Positions 31,055 to 43,603 of a DNA stretch of 46,685 bases are shown piece by piece. The notes below the pieces were generated by a model, which had not been told where the DNA came from, ran no database searches, and saw only the letters and a list, made by a program, of their open reading frames with translations. Within the stretch, counting starts at the first letter, position 1; each line of letters begins with the position of its first letter. The position numbers and the translations under genes were made by a program. Origin of the DNA: Tetragenococcus halophilus subsp. flandriensis (GTDB lineage: Bacteria > Bacillota > Bacilli > Lactobacillales > Enterococcaceae); the NCBI RefSeq assembly GCF_030161475.1, contig NZ_BSUG01000038.1, forward strand, positions 1 to 46,685, given 5' to 3'.

Positions 31055-32098
31055 ATGGAAAAAACAATATTTGGCAATACCGAGAATGGAAAGACAGTAT
31101 TTTTGTATACTTTTAAAAATGAGCAGGGTATGGAAATGACAGTTAGTGATTTCGGTGCAACATTGACCAATCTTTGGGTGACTGATAAGGATGGTAAAGC
31201 AAGAGACATTGTTTTAGGCTTTCCTTCACTGAAAGGTTATGAAATAAACAATGAATTCTTTTTTGGTGCTACGGTTGGGCGTAATGCGAACCGGGTAGAA
31301 AATGCTGCATTTGAATTAAATGGCGTTAGGTATAAATTGAATAAAAACGAAGGCAATAATAATTTACATAGTGGACCTGATGGCTATCAACTAAGGATTT
31401 GGGAAGTAAGGGCGGTAAATGAATTGGAGCATTCAATTACCTTTGCGCTAGATAGTGTAGATGGAGATCAGGGGTTTTCCGGTGAGTTAAATTTGGAAGT
31501 AACATATCAGCTTCAAGAAGATGCAATTTCTATAACTTATAGGGGAAATGCTGACCAAGACACCATTTTTAATCCAACAAACCATAGTTATTTTAATTTG
31601 AATGGACACCAAAATGGTGATGTATTAGACCATGTTCTTCAGCTTAATGCATCAAAATATACGCCAATTAAGGCTGAAAGTTCAATACCAACAGGAGAAA
31701 TCTTAACAGTTGAAGATACACCTATGGACTTTAGAAGTAGTAAAAGAATTGGAAAGGACATTCAGAAAAATTTTTCTCAATTAAATTATGCTCAAGGATA
31801 TGATCATAATTTTGTAATTGATCAAAATGCTGACATAACAGCGAGACTAGAAGGAGATCAGTCGGGGATTTTAATGGAAGTGTCTACCCAACTCCCAGGT
31901 GTTCAAGTTTACTCTGGAAACTTTTTAAACGATACGCCAGGGAAAAATAATGCTTTTTATCCACCACGAGGGGGCGTATGTTTTGAAACACAAGCTTTTC
32001 CCAATGCGGTTAATGAACCGAACTTTGCAACGCCCATTCTTAAAAAAGATGAAGAAAAAATCCTTAAAACCACTTATCAATTTATGACTGTTAATTAA
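31055..32098 (+). CDS. galM: Aldose 1-epimerase (mutarotase)
   Basis: A 347-residue galactose mutarotase that interconverts alpha and beta anomers of aldoses in the cytoplasm. It shows G-A-T-V-G-R-N-A-N-R, the catalytic His in N-P-T-N-H-S-Y-F-N-L, the second His in G-Y-D-H-N-F-V, and near the C-terminus P-G-V-Q-V-Y-S-G-N with F-E-T-Q-A-F-P-N-A, where the catalytic Glu lies. AAGGAAG precedes the ATG. It stands alone, divergent from rbsK, with no leloir or lac genes alongside. Confidence 0.93.
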   Translation: MEKTIFGNTENGKTVFLYTFKNEQGMEMTVSDFGATLTNLWVTDKDGKARDIVLGFPSLKGYEINNEFFFGATVGRNANRVENAAFELNGVRYKLNKNEGNNNLHSGPDGYQLRIWEVRAVNELEHSITFALDSVDGDQGFSGELNLEVTYQLQEDAISITYRGNADQDTIFNPTNHSYFNLNGHQNGDVLDHVLQLNASKYTPIKAESSIPTGEILTVEDTPMDFRSSKRIGKDIQKNFSQLNYAQGYDHNFVIDQNADITARLEGDQSGILMEVSTQLPGVQVYSGNFLNDTPGKNNAFYPPRGGVCFETQAFPNAVNEPNFATPILKKDEEKILKTTYQFMTVN

Positions 32099-32158
32099 GA
32101 GTGTATTTTACTTAACATGATTACCGCAAAGATATTGGATATAATGTGGTATGTCCTA

Positions 32159-32290
32159 TTTCATTAGCGCTACTGTTTTTTCTATATATAAATGACCCTT
32201 TTCAACAATATCTGCATTGTTACCATTAAAGATACTAATACTTATCAAATTTTCTTGCATATCAATTTTGGAATGAGGGGCAACAACGGT
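32159..32290 (-). pseudogene. Decayed coding fragment between galM and the MFS exporter
   Basis: The minus strand reads V-V-A-P-H-S-K-I-D-M-Q-E-N-L, then S-I-F-N-G-N-N-A-D-I-V-E-K-G-H and L-Y-I-E-K-T-V-A-L-M-K to a stop, without a start codon. It has the look of a C-terminal piece of an enzyme (possibly a lipid-kinase-like fold), but I cannot name it. The rest of 32099-32560 holds only a terminator and AT-rich sequence. Confidence 0.3.
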
Positions 32291-32372
32291 TTTTATTATT
32301 ATTATCTGTAGTACACTTATGATAAAGAGTTATAGGAAACTGCGAAAATGTTATTAAAAAATATGATATATA

Positions 32373-32403
32373 GCGGCGTGCATTTTCCGCGTCGTTTTTT
32401 TTG
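32373..32403 (+). terminator. Intrinsic terminator downstream of galM
   Basis: The stem GCGGCGTG/CGCGTCGT (with G-U pairs) has the loop CATTTTC and is followed by a run of T. It is some 270 nt after galM, so an unannotated short transcript may end here instead. Confidence 0.6.
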
Positions 32404-32560
32404 AGCAATGTATTGAAATGATTTGGGCTTGGCGATTCTCAATCCGATCTATTCTTTTATTGTAATAAAGAGCAGTGAGATTGATAAAGCATTCGTCAAA
32501 AATCAATAACGTTTTTCAAAGATAAAAAAGATACATAAGAACGAAAGAAGGAAAGACATT

Positions 32561-33973
32561 ATGGAAAATGAAATTGTTACTAAGCAGACAAAATTAGCAA
32601 TATTGGCTGTTGCTCTACTTTCTTTTTTAGGAATTTTAGTAGAGACTTCATTAAATGTAACATTTCCAACATTAACGGAAGAATTTAATGTGTCACTAGG
32701 AACTATGCAATGGGCGACTTCTGGTTACTTATTGATGGTAACGGTCGTTATGAGCGCATCGGGTCACCTGATTAAAAAGTTTAAAGCACAGCACTTATTT
32801 CGTATAGCCGTATTATTTTTCATTACAGGGACAATATTATGCGCAAGCGCTGTTTCATTTCCGATGTTGATGACCGGGCGCTTACTTCAAGCAGTTTCGA
32901 CAGGATTGTCAACGCCCTTGATGTTTCAGATCATTTTATCCTTAGTTCCTCAAAGTAAGATGGGTGTTTATATGGGAATTGGTAGTATGGTAAACTCCTT
33001 TGCACCTGCACTAGGTCCAACCTATGGTGGTCTTTTTACCTCCTTTTTATCATGGCGTGCTATTTTTTTTATAGCAATCCCTATTATTTTAGTGAGTATA
33101 TGGCTCGGTGGAAGAAACATTCAATTAGAAGCTGTTGGGACCAAACAGCGCTTTGATTGGATAGGGCTTGTTCTTTTATCCTGGGTATTTGTAAGCCTTA
33201 GTGTGGCATTTGCAAATGCTGGTAATAATGGATTTTATAGTTTATCTTTTTTTAGTCTTTTAGCTATTTTTATTGTAGGAATTATTGCTTTGTTTGTTCA
33301 TTATCATTTTTCTGAAAAAAAGATACTAAATTTTTCCCTGCTATTACGACCAATTATTGGTTTACGTTGGTTGAACTTTTTTATTTTGCAGTTTATTAAT
33401 ATAGGTATTTCTTTTGTCTTACCGATTCTTGCACAAGATTATTTAAATACTGAACCATTTATCGCTGGTTTAATTTTACTACCAGGTTCGTTGTTAGGCG
33501 CTGCAATTGCTCCTTTAGCAGGGCGTTTGTATGATCGGCGCGGCATATTTTTACCTTTAACGATAGCAAATGTATCTATGTTTTTAGGTTGCTGGCTTTT
33601 TTATTTTGGTACCCCAATTTTAAGTATAAGTTCTATGGTCTTAATTTACGTCTTTTTGCGTGTTGGATTTAATTTTGGTTTTGGCAATACATTATCTGAT
33701 GCTAGTAGACAAGTAACTATAGAAGAAAAGGCAGATATTAACTCTTTGTTTAATACTTTTCAACAATATGCAGGTTCAATTGGTACTAGTGTCTTGTCTG
33801 CGATCATTTCTTCCGTTCAGTTACGGCAAGATGCTGCTTCTGGTTTATTAACAGCACAAGGTAGTCAAATTGATTTCGTACTTTTGGCCATTTTAGCGGG
33901 TATTGGCTTATTGACAGTATTTATCAGCCAACGTTTAAAAAGAAGATATACTTCTATGAAGTCATCTACTTAA
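32561..33973 (+). CDS. DHA2-type (14-helix) MFS multidrug exporter
   Basis: A 470-residue exporter of the EmrB/QacA branch with about 14 helices. It carries the helix 1 acidic residue region (L-V-E-T-S-L-N-V-T-F-P), M-Q-W-A-T-S-G-Y in helix 2, the loop G-H-L-I-K-K-F-K, and motif C-like G-P-T-Y-G-G in helix 5. Such proteins expel amphipathic drugs or metabolites by proton antiport. AAGGAAAG precedes the ATG. No regulator gene is next to it, and a terminator follows at 33987. Confidence 0.88.
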   Translation: MENEIVTKQTKLAILAVALLSFLGILVETSLNVTFPTLTEEFNVSLGTMQWATSGYLLMVTVVMSASGHLIKKFKAQHLFRIAVLFFITGTILCASAVSFPMLMTGRLLQAVSTGLSTPLMFQIILSLVPQSKMGVYMGIGSMVNSFAPALGPTYGGLFTSFLSWRAIFFIAIPIILVSIWLGGRNIQLEAVGTKQRFDWIGLVLLSWVFVSLSVAFANAGNNGFYSLSFFSLLAIFIVGIIALFVHYHFSEKKILNFSLLLRPIIGLRWLNFFILQFINIGISFVLPILAQDYLNTEPFIAGLILLPGSLLGAAIAPLAGRLYDRRGIFLPLTIANVSMFLGCWLFYFGTPILSISSMVLIYVFLRVGFNFGFGNTLSDASRQVTIEEKADINSLFNTFQQYAGSIGTSVLSAIISSVQLRQDAASGLLTAQGSQIDFVLLAILAGIGLLTVFISQRLKRRYTSMKSST

Positions 33974-33986
33974 AAGCAAAGTTTTT

Positions 33987-34018
33987 AGCAGTTGATCTAG
34001 ACGGTCAGCTGCTTTTTT
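33987..34018 (+). terminator. Terminator after the MFS exporter
   Basis: The arms AGCAGTTGATC and GGTCAGCTGCT pair around TAGAC and are followed by six T. Confidence 0.85.
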
Positions 34019-34063
34019 ATTAAGTCTTTAGACCGGGTTGAGCTCGCGTAGCGTGCGAAACAA

Positions 34064-34776
34064 AAAACCACCCGCTATGCGGGTGGAAAGGAAAAAGTTA
34101 TACTAAAAAAATCTCTTCACTAGCGTTACAATGTAGTTGTTCAGGCTACATGGTAATGAAAGGAAGAGATTCAGTTGGCTAACAAAGCAAATAGTTTAGC
34201 CCATACAAAATGGTTATGCAAATACCATATTGTATTCACCCCCAAGTATAGAAGAAAAATTGTTTATAATCAATACAGAGCAAGTCTACAAGAGATTATC
34301 AAAAGATTGTGCAGTTATAAAGGTGTAGAAATCCTAGAAGGACATATGATGCCCGATCATGTTCACTTGCTCGTAAGTATACCACCGAAGATAAGTATTT
34401 CTAGCTTTATGGGGTATTTAAAAGGAAAAAGCGCCATGATGATGTTTGATAAACATGCCAATTTGAAGTACAAATTTGGGAATCGTCATTTTTGGGCAGA
34501 AGGTTATTATGTGAGCACAGTGGGTCTTAATGAGGCAACCATCAAGAAATATATTCAAGAGCAAGAAAAACATGATATGGCCTTAGATAAACTAAGTGTT
34601 CGAGAATATGCAGACCCTTTTAAGGGTTAGAGAGTGATAAAAACACCTCTTGAGAGGTAGCAAAAGCGACAAAACCAGTGTGGCTTGAACAAAGTGAAAG
34701 CCAGCGCCTTGAGACGCTGGCTAGTATTGGGGGCTTATAGCCCCAGAGCAAACCACCCTTTTGAAGGGTGGTTATG
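34064..34776 (+). mobile_element. IS200-type element (tnpA only)
   Basis: A left-end hairpin (CCACCCGC/GCGGGTGG, 34068-34086) and a right-end hairpin (AACCACCCTT/AAGGGTGGTT, 34751-34773) bound a tnpA gene. IS200/IS605 elements have such subterminal hairpins rather than inverted repeats, so the exact ends are not fixed. No tnpB is present. Between tnpA and the right hairpin lie three more perfect hairpins (34645-34658, 34700-34721, 34730-34744). Confidence 0.8.
34175..34630 (+). CDS. tnpA: IS200/IS605-family Y1 transposase TnpA
   Basis: A 151-residue HUH single-strand transposase. It has the His-hydrophobic-His motif in M-P-D-H-V-H-L-L-V and the Y1 catalytic tyrosine in the C-terminal helix (T-I-K-K-Y-I-Q-E-Q). 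The N-terminal K-Y-H-I-V-F-T-P-K-Y-R-R is the family signature. The start is a TTG after GGAAGAGA. The length is normal, so the protein is probably active. Confidence 0.94.
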   Translation: MANKANSLAHTKWLCKYHIVFTPKYRRKIVYNQYRASLQEIIKRLCSYKGVEILEGHMMPDHVHLLVSIPPKISISSFMGYLKGKSAMMMFDKHANLKYKFGNRHFWAEGYYVSTVGLNEATIKKYIQEQEKHDMALDKLSVREYADPFKG

Positions 34777-35039
34777 ATTTTAGATAAATGTTTTTTAAGT
34801 AATCTATTGAACATTCCCAATTATCGACTGAATGACTGTTTTTTTGATATATAAATTTTTTCTATGAGTTCATGCATGAATCCTATTGGACAGGAAATAA
34901 AAGGCAGTTTACATTTAAGTATGAAGATTGTTAAAAATGTAACAAGGTTTGCTGATTAATTTTTGCAAGGAATTGCGTTATGTGGACTACAATAATTCTA
35001 ATGGTTTTATATGAAGGGCTTACTAAAGGAGAGAAAACG

Positions 35040-36754
35040 ATGGATAACAAAGGAAAAATTGATGTACAAGCAAAAGGTCATAATGGCCCGATCGATTTCG
35101 AGCTTAGTATTGATGACGGTCGAGTGACTGATCTAGAAATAAAACAACATTCAGAAATACCCGGGATTTTTGACCAAGTGGCTGATAAACTAAGGTCCGA
35201 TGTTTTAGAAAATCAAAGTTTTGCCATTGACGCTATTAGTGGCGCTACTGTCATGAGTGAAGCTATCTTAGAATCCGCAGATCAGGCAGTAAAAAACGAA
35301 GGCGTCCAATTGCCTGAAAAAGAAAAAGAGCAAACGCGACAAAAAGAAGAGATCCAAGTAGATATTGTGGTCATTGGAGGCGGTGAAGCAGGTTTAGTCG
35401 CTGCAGCTCGTTTATTAACGGCAGGAAAAAAAGTTGCTTTGCTAGAAAAAAATGGCTATCTAGGTGGCGCAACAATTTTAAACGGCTCGAATGTCACAGC
35501 TACAGGATCAAAAACAGCAAAAAGAATTTTTGGTGAACAGGCCAAAAAAGATACTCCTCAACATTTAGCCGCAGATGTTAGTAATGAAAGTTTACACACG
35601 AATGACCAAAATTTAACCCAAGTGATGACAGAAAATATTGGTGAAGCTATTGATTTTATCAGTGATTTTGTCAATTTGAATTATGGCAAAGCGCAAACAC
35701 AAACTCCAGAACACTCGATAGATCGTCAAATTGAGTTATCTTCTTCTAGTAGTTATGAATTGGTTAAGAAAGCGGCGGAAGCTTTTACTAAAAAAGGAGG
35801 ACAGATCTTCTTAGATGCTCGTGTAGAACATATTCTTCAAGATGAGAACGGTAAAGTTACTGGTGTCGTTGCCGAAGGAAGAAAACGTACGTTAACCGTA
35901 CATGCAGATGCGATCACATTAAGTACAGGTGGATATGGCGCGAATTTAAATATGCGAGGTAAGAAAGCCAAGGGTTAGACTATTATGGTCCACAAACTTC
36001 AACAGGCGATGCCTATGGATTTTTGTCGCCTTTAGAATTGCAAACGAGAAATATCGGTTGGTATAAAGTTTATCCGCACGGTGTGGAAGTGGAGCCAGGT
36101 ATTGCTAAATTAACAACCTATGCATCGAAAAAAGCAACGGATATGGGTGCGATTTATGTGAATAAAGAAGGTCATCGAATTGTCGACGAATCCGACGTCT
36201 ATGCCAAATTAAGAAATGCTGTGCTAGAACAAACGGATAAAATGGCCTTTTTGCTTATGGATCAACGAACTTGGCAAGAGTTTTATTACTTATTAACTTT
36301 ACATGATTTTACGGAAGAAGAAATTCAGCAATATTTTGCTAACGACGGCCAAAAATCCCCTATATTTGTTCATGGAAGTCTAAAAGATGTAGCACAAAAA
36401 GCTGGGATTGATGCTGAGCAACTAGAAGAAACTTTAAATAATTATGAAAGTTATACAGTTCAAGGAAAAGATGAAGACTTTGGTAGAGATCCGCAATTCT
36501 TGCATAGCTATGAAGGAAACGAATTCTATGTGGTTGAACAAAGAGATCGTTTTGCCACGACACTTGGTGGATTTGTCACTGAAGCGGATTTGAAACTGCG
36601 AACTAAAGATGGAAAAGAAATTTCCAATATTTGGGGCGCAGGGGAAGTCATTGGCGGTGCGAACGGCCATGACTCTATGCCAAGTATGATGAATACTTGG
36701 AGTATTTCTTCAGGATATGTAGCCGCAAATAATGCACTTCTACAGTTGAAGTAA
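35040..36754 (+). pseudogene. Frameshifted fumarate-reductase-like flavoprotein
   Basis: Two frames make one gene. The first (35040 to TAG at 35976) has an FMN-binding domain with S-G-A-T (flavinylation Thr70) and the FAD-binding start V-I-G-G-G-E-A-G. The second, effectively open from about 35966 to 36754, continues Y-Y-G-P-Q-T-S-T-G-D-A-Y-G, then G-H-R-I-V-D-E and the C-terminal G-A-G-E-V-I-G-G-A-N-G. A one-base shift near 35955-35975 (A- and G-rich) separates them. The intact protein would be an ApbE-flavinylated NADH-linked fumarate or urocanate-type reductase. AAAGGAGAG precedes the ATG at 35040; the earlier ATG at 34980 has no such site. A sequencing error cannot be excluded. Confidence 0.85.
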
Positions 36755-36788
36755 GTGGAAGTTTTTAAAGTGTTATTTAAGGTTATAC

Positions 36789-36826
36789 AAAAAGCAATGG
36801 GTTCAAAATAGGTCCTTTGCTTTTTT
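36789..36826 (+). terminator. Terminator after the flavoprotein gene
   Basis: The arms AAAAAGCAATGG and CCTTTGCTTTTTT enclose a loop of about 13 nt and end in a T-run. Confidence 0.75.
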
Positions 36827-36917
36827 ATATAAAACTTTTTAAATATTAAGCATAAATCTCGTAATATTTTCCTACTTTGCTATAGTATGTTTTGCAATAA
36901 GTCAAAGGAGGAAGACT

Positions 36918-37520
36918 ATGTCTCGAAGTATTCGCAGTATTCTTGCGTTCATTGTCTCAACGATTTTAGGTTTTGGCGTGATTCAATATCTTGCTTATCC
37001 AACATTATTACAATATGAACGATTCGCCAATGTTATGAACCGTTTTGATTATACAAAAGAAACATTGATGGTATTTGTCATATTGAGTTTATGGCTTTTA
37101 TACTTGCAAGTGGAGTTTCGACATTTTTCGCTTGTCTATCTTTATTTATTTTATAGTGTTTATCTGTTTTTGCTTTTTGTTGTCTTATTTACAAAAGCGC
37201 CAGAGTATCATACATTTAATGCTGATCTGTTCGATTTTCTTGTTTGGGATAGAGCAACGTTGATAGAAGCGTTCTTAAACTTAGCTTATTTCATTCCATT
37301 AGGTGGGTTGTACGGCCTGCGAGTAAACTGGGTTGAATTTATTTTGATTTCATTATTAACCATCACAGGCATTGAAACGATACAATATGTCTTTTATATC
37401 GGAACCTTTTCAGTTAGTGATATTTTGCTGAACTTTTTAGGTTGTTTAGTCGGCTATAGCATTTGTTTGATGATAAGACGGTATATGAATAAAAAGCCGG
37501 CAACAGAAAGGGTCAATTGA
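36918..37520 (+). CDS. VanZ-like membrane protein
   Basis: A 200-residue protein with about five membrane helices. The C-terminal half has the VanZ-family features: N-L-A-Y-F-I-P-L-G-G-L-Y, a G-I-E-T-I-Q-Y helix with conserved Glu and Gln, and S-D-I-L-L-N-F-L-G. VanZ itself gives low teicoplanin resistance, but most homologues are of unknown role in the envelope. AAAGGAGG precedes the ATG. It stands alone between terminators. Confidence 0.8.
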   Translation: MSRSIRSILAFIVSTILGFGVIQYLAYPTLLQYERFANVMNRFDYTKETLMVFVILSLWLLYLQVEFRHFSLVYLYLFYSVYLFLLFVVLFTKAPEYHTFNADLFDFLVWDRATLIEAFLNLAYFIPLGGLYGLRVNWVEFILISLLTITGIETIQYVFYIGTFSVSDILLNFLGCLVGYSICLMIRRYMNKKPATERVN

Positions 37521-37525
37521 TAGTT

Positions 37526-37571
37526 AAAAAAGTGAGGGAAAACAGAAATTTCTAGTTTTCCCTCACTTTTT
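37526..37571. terminator. Bidirectional terminator between the VanZ-like and bgl genes
   Basis: The arms AAAAAGTGAGGGAAAAC and GTTTTCCCTCACTTTTT are perfectly complementary, with a loop of about 12 nt. It serves both converging genes. Confidence 0.92.
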
Positions 37572-37576
37572 ATCAA

Positions 37577-40993
<3,417 letters not shown>

Positions 40994-41005
40994 TTAACAT
41001 AATCG

Positions 41006-41042
41006 AGTTTAACCGTATGGGTATAATTTGTCAATGCCCATA
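41006..41042 (-). promoter_or_regulatory. Beta-glucoside operon promoter and GntR operator candidate
   Basis: On the minus strand TTGACA (41034-41029) and TAAACT (41011-41006) are 17 nt apart. The inverted repeat TATGGG/CCCATA (41016-41021, 41037-41042) covers the spacer and upstream edge, a good position for repression by the adjacent GntR. Confidence 0.65.
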
Positions 41043-41105
41043 TAGTATAGAAAGCCTTTGAAAATTATGATACAATATAAAAAAATACGGGAAAGGGACC
41101 CTGAG

Positions 41106-41819
41106 ATGCCAAAGTATAAAGACATTGCTCGAAAGTTGATTCGAAAAATTGACTCCGATGATATGAAGCAAGGAGACAAATTAGCAAGTATTGAAGAATT
41201 AATGAAATATTTTGATGTAGGAAAAAATACTATCATTCAAGTGTTAACGCTATTGGAAAGACAAGGGTATATTTATCAGGTAAGAGGTAGTGGCAACTTT
41301 GTAAGAAAACACCGCCGACACGGTTATATCAATCTTTTAGAAGCCAATGGTTTTAAAAGTACGTTGCAAGGCTTTCGTTTAGGTTCCGAAATGCTAGATT
41401 TAAAAGTGATCAAGCCCACAACAGAAGTGATGGCTAATTTGGATATCTCAGAAGATGAAGATGTCTATTATGTGAAGCGATTACGTTCAATCGAAGGAAG
41501 GAAGTTCGCTATTGAGAAATCTTTTTATGTAAAAGATATTGTCCCTTATTTAAATCAAGAAATCGTAGAAGATTCTATCTTTCGTTACCTTGTAGAGGAT
41601 TTAAAACTTAAGCCAGGTTTTACGGATCATTTCTTTCGCGTAGGGAAATTAAACAAAGAAAACGCAGCATTATTAAACTTGAAAATAGGTGACCCTGCTG
41701 CTTTTTTAGAGTCTATCTATTATTTGGAAAATGGGCGACCTTTTGATTATTCGAAAATCCTTTATCACTATGAAGAAGCGCAGTTTTTCATACAAGGGGC
41801 AAGCAATACGGAGTTTTGA
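41106..41819 (+). CDS. GntR-family regulator of the beta-glucoside operon
   Basis: A 237-residue GntR/HutC regulator. The N-terminal winged helix (residues 5-70: A-S-I-E-E-L-M-K-Y-F-D-V-G-K-N-T-I, then the wing R-G-S-G-N-F-V) is joined to a UTRA effector domain ending Y-L-E-N-G-R-P-F-D-Y. The ATG at 41106 is chosen because the helix-turn-helix spacing fits the family; the ribosome site (AAAGGG) is modest. It is divergent from the PTS-glucosidase operon and likely binds the palindrome between them, with a phosphorylated glucoside as inducer. Confidence 0.87.
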   Translation: MPKYKDIARKLIRKIDSDDMKQGDKLASIEELMKYFDVGKNTIIQVLTLLERQGYIYQVRGSGNFVRKHRRHGYINLLEANGFKSTLQGFRLGSEMLDLKVIKPTTEVMANLDISEDEDVYYVKRLRSIEGRKFAIEKSFYVKDIVPYLNQEIVEDSIFRYLVEDLKLKPGFTDHFFRVGKLNKENAALLNLKIGDPAAFLESIYYLENGRPFDYSKILYHYEEAQFFIQGASNTEF

Positions 41820-41868
41820 GTTAATTGAATTTTTTTGAAACTAACTTAAAAAAAAGAAAAATGGCTAA

Positions 41869-41892
41869 AAATTTGAAGTTTACTTCAAATTT
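41869..41892. repeat. Perfect 24-bp palindrome
   Basis: The arms AAATTTGAAGT and ACTTCAAATTT are separated by TT. With almost no loop it suits a dimeric DNA-binding protein better than an RNA hairpin. The inner GAAGT/ACTTC recurs in the palindrome at 45293-45323. Confidence 0.7.
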
Positions 41893-41941
41893 CCTTAGAA
41901 GTGGTTTGTTTTATTTTCGAGATGCCACTGATAGTTTATGA

Positions 41942-42064
41942 ATTGGAGGCACCTCAAAGGAGATACCTCCAATAGTTTTTAAATTGGAGGCATCTCGAAA
42001 AAGATACCACCAATAATTCGCAGATTGGAGGGACATCAGAGAAGTTACCTCCAATAATTGCGAA
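41942..42064. repeat. Three 41-bp tandem units, each self-complementary
   Basis: ATTGGAGG recurs at 41942, 41983 and 42024, exactly 41 bp apart. Each is closed by CCTCCAAT or CCACCAAT 16 nt later, so every unit folds into an 8-bp stem. A partial fourth unit precedes them (from about 41915), and its TTTTCGAGATGCC is the exact complement of GGCATCTCGAAAA in the second unit. No gene lies in 41820-42388. Confidence 0.85.
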
Positions 42065-42135
42065 TTGAGTATAACGCGCAAAATTTTTTATTAGAAGAAA
42101 GTGAAAATTAGCTAGATAGAAATATTAAAATTAAG

Positions 42136-42183
42136 TAAGAGTCTATTTGTGATTAAGTCGTCAAAAATAGACTTATTTTTTGT
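42136..42183 (+). terminator. Intrinsic terminator before the GltS-like gene
   Basis: The arms AAGAGTCTATTT and AAATAGACTT, with a loop of about 15 nt, are followed by ATTTTTT. It would end transcripts coming from the repeat region. Confidence 0.65.
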
Positions 42184-42388
42184 TTTAAGAGGTAATTGTA
42201 CATCCTGTTGTTGCGCAAATGATGCTGTTGTTAATGCTTTTTCATATTTTTGTTAATTTTCAGCAAATTGACTATTGTCAGAAAATTAAAAAGCAGTTAT
42301 ACTCATCGTTATAACTCATTTTTTAATTTAAGCTATGATAGCAATTAAAAAATGACAAATAATAAGTTACATCCTAGGAGGGGGCTTT

Positions 42389-43576
42389 ATGGAAGAGATT
42401 TTCCAAAACAGTTATTTTTACTTTTTTCTTGTTATGTTGGTTTACGGGATTGGCGACGTTCTCGGTGTTTTAACAAAAGCGAAAGTGTCTTCAGTTTTTG
42501 TTGTGATGCTTACTTTTTTGATTCTGTTTATGACAGACGTTTTTCCGGCCGATATTATTGATCAAGCAGGTTTATCATCTATGGCAGATATGGCTGTGGG
42601 TATGTTGATTTTTCATATGGGGACGACAATTAATTTAAAACAATTGATCAGCGAATGGCGCACCGTAGTAACCGCGTTAATATCCATGGTGGTTGTTGCT
42701 CTGGCAGTATTTGTACTGATCCCATTCATTGGATATGAAAATGCCATTGTTACGATCCCTGTGTTAAACGGAGGAATTATTTCCACACAAATTATGAGCG
42801 AAGCAGCAAGTAATGCTAACTTAGCTGTTCCAGCCGCGTTAGCAGCAATTCTTTATGCGGTGAAAAAATTTGCTGGCTCTTATCCTGCTTCGATGTTTGG
42901 TGTAAAAGAAGCGAACAACATTTTAGAAAAATACCGCTCGAATCCTGAAGATCCAATGTTTTCAATGATAAGTAACGAAACAGAAAAAGATAATAAAGGA
43001 TTTGCGATTCAAAAGCAAAAATATTTTACCGATTTCGTATGTATTATGGTCGCAACCTTTTTTTCCTGGGTAGCAGTAACATTGGAAACCTTGATCCCAC
43101 AAGTAAATATGTCTATTTGGGCCCTTATTTTAGGTGCGATTATGGGCTATTATAATCTTGTTCCCGCTCGAATTTTAGATAAAGGGAGAGCTTCAGGAAT
43201 TATTTCCATGTTAACCTATGCCGTGATTATTCCTTCCTTAGCGAACATTGATTTTGCACAGTTGTCATCCTTAGCTTTCCAAATTATTGTCATCTTAGCA
43301 GTTACTATTATCGCTTTAATCATTTGTTTCTACATTCTACCGGGATACAAAATCATTGGTTCAAAACCTCTAGCTACAGGGGTTAGCTTGGCGCAATATC
43401 TTGGCTTTCCAGCAACTTATCTCATTTCAAAAGAAGTAGCAAAAGCCGTAACAGAAGATCCTGACGAACAAGAAATTGTCTTAAATCGCATTATGCCTAG
43501 TTATGTGGTGGGGAGTATGACTACTGTGACCGTATTTTCGATTGTGATTGCAGGAATCATGGTCAACTTTATTTAA
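42389..43576 (+). CDS. Putative GltS-like sodium/carboxylate carrier
   Basis: A 395-residue protein with about ten to eleven helices arranged as two related halves. Conserved-looking loops are G-T-T-I-N-L-K-Q-L, P-V-L-N-G-G-I-I-S-T-Q-I-M and, in the second half, Y-L-G-F-P-A-T-Y-L-I-S-K. The architecture resembles the Na+/glutamate symporter GltS, but the match is weak by eye and the family may be uncharacterised. AGGAGGGGG precedes the ATG. It sits 27 nt before a gamma-glutamyltransferase gene, so import of glutamate or a gamma-glutamyl compound is a sensible guess from context. Confidence 0.55.
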   Translation: MEEIFQNSYFYFFLVMLVYGIGDVLGVLTKAKVSSVFVVMLTFLILFMTDVFPADIIDQAGLSSMADMAVGMLIFHMGTTINLKQLISEWRTVVTALISMVVVALAVFVLIPFIGYENAIVTIPVLNGGIISTQIMSEAASNANLAVPAALAAILYAVKKFAGSYPASMFGVKEANNILEKYRSNPEDPMFSMISNETEKDNKGFAIQKQKYFTDFVCIMVATFFSWVAVTLETLIPQVNMSIWALILGAIMGYYNLVPARILDKGRASGIISMLTYAVIIPSLANIDFAQLSSLAFQIIVILAVTIIALIICFYILPGYKIIGSKPLATGVSLAQYLGFPATYLISKEVAKAVTEDPDEQEIVLNRIMPSYVVGSMTTVTVFSIVIAGIMVNFI

Positions 43577-43603
43577 TATAACTGTAGAAAGGAATTTAAC
43601 TTT

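Noticed and set aside
41942-42064. 41-bp repeats as a CRISPR array or plasmid iterons
   Set aside because: Units are contiguous without unique spacers, and no replication initiator or cas gene is near; self-complementarity points to hairpins.
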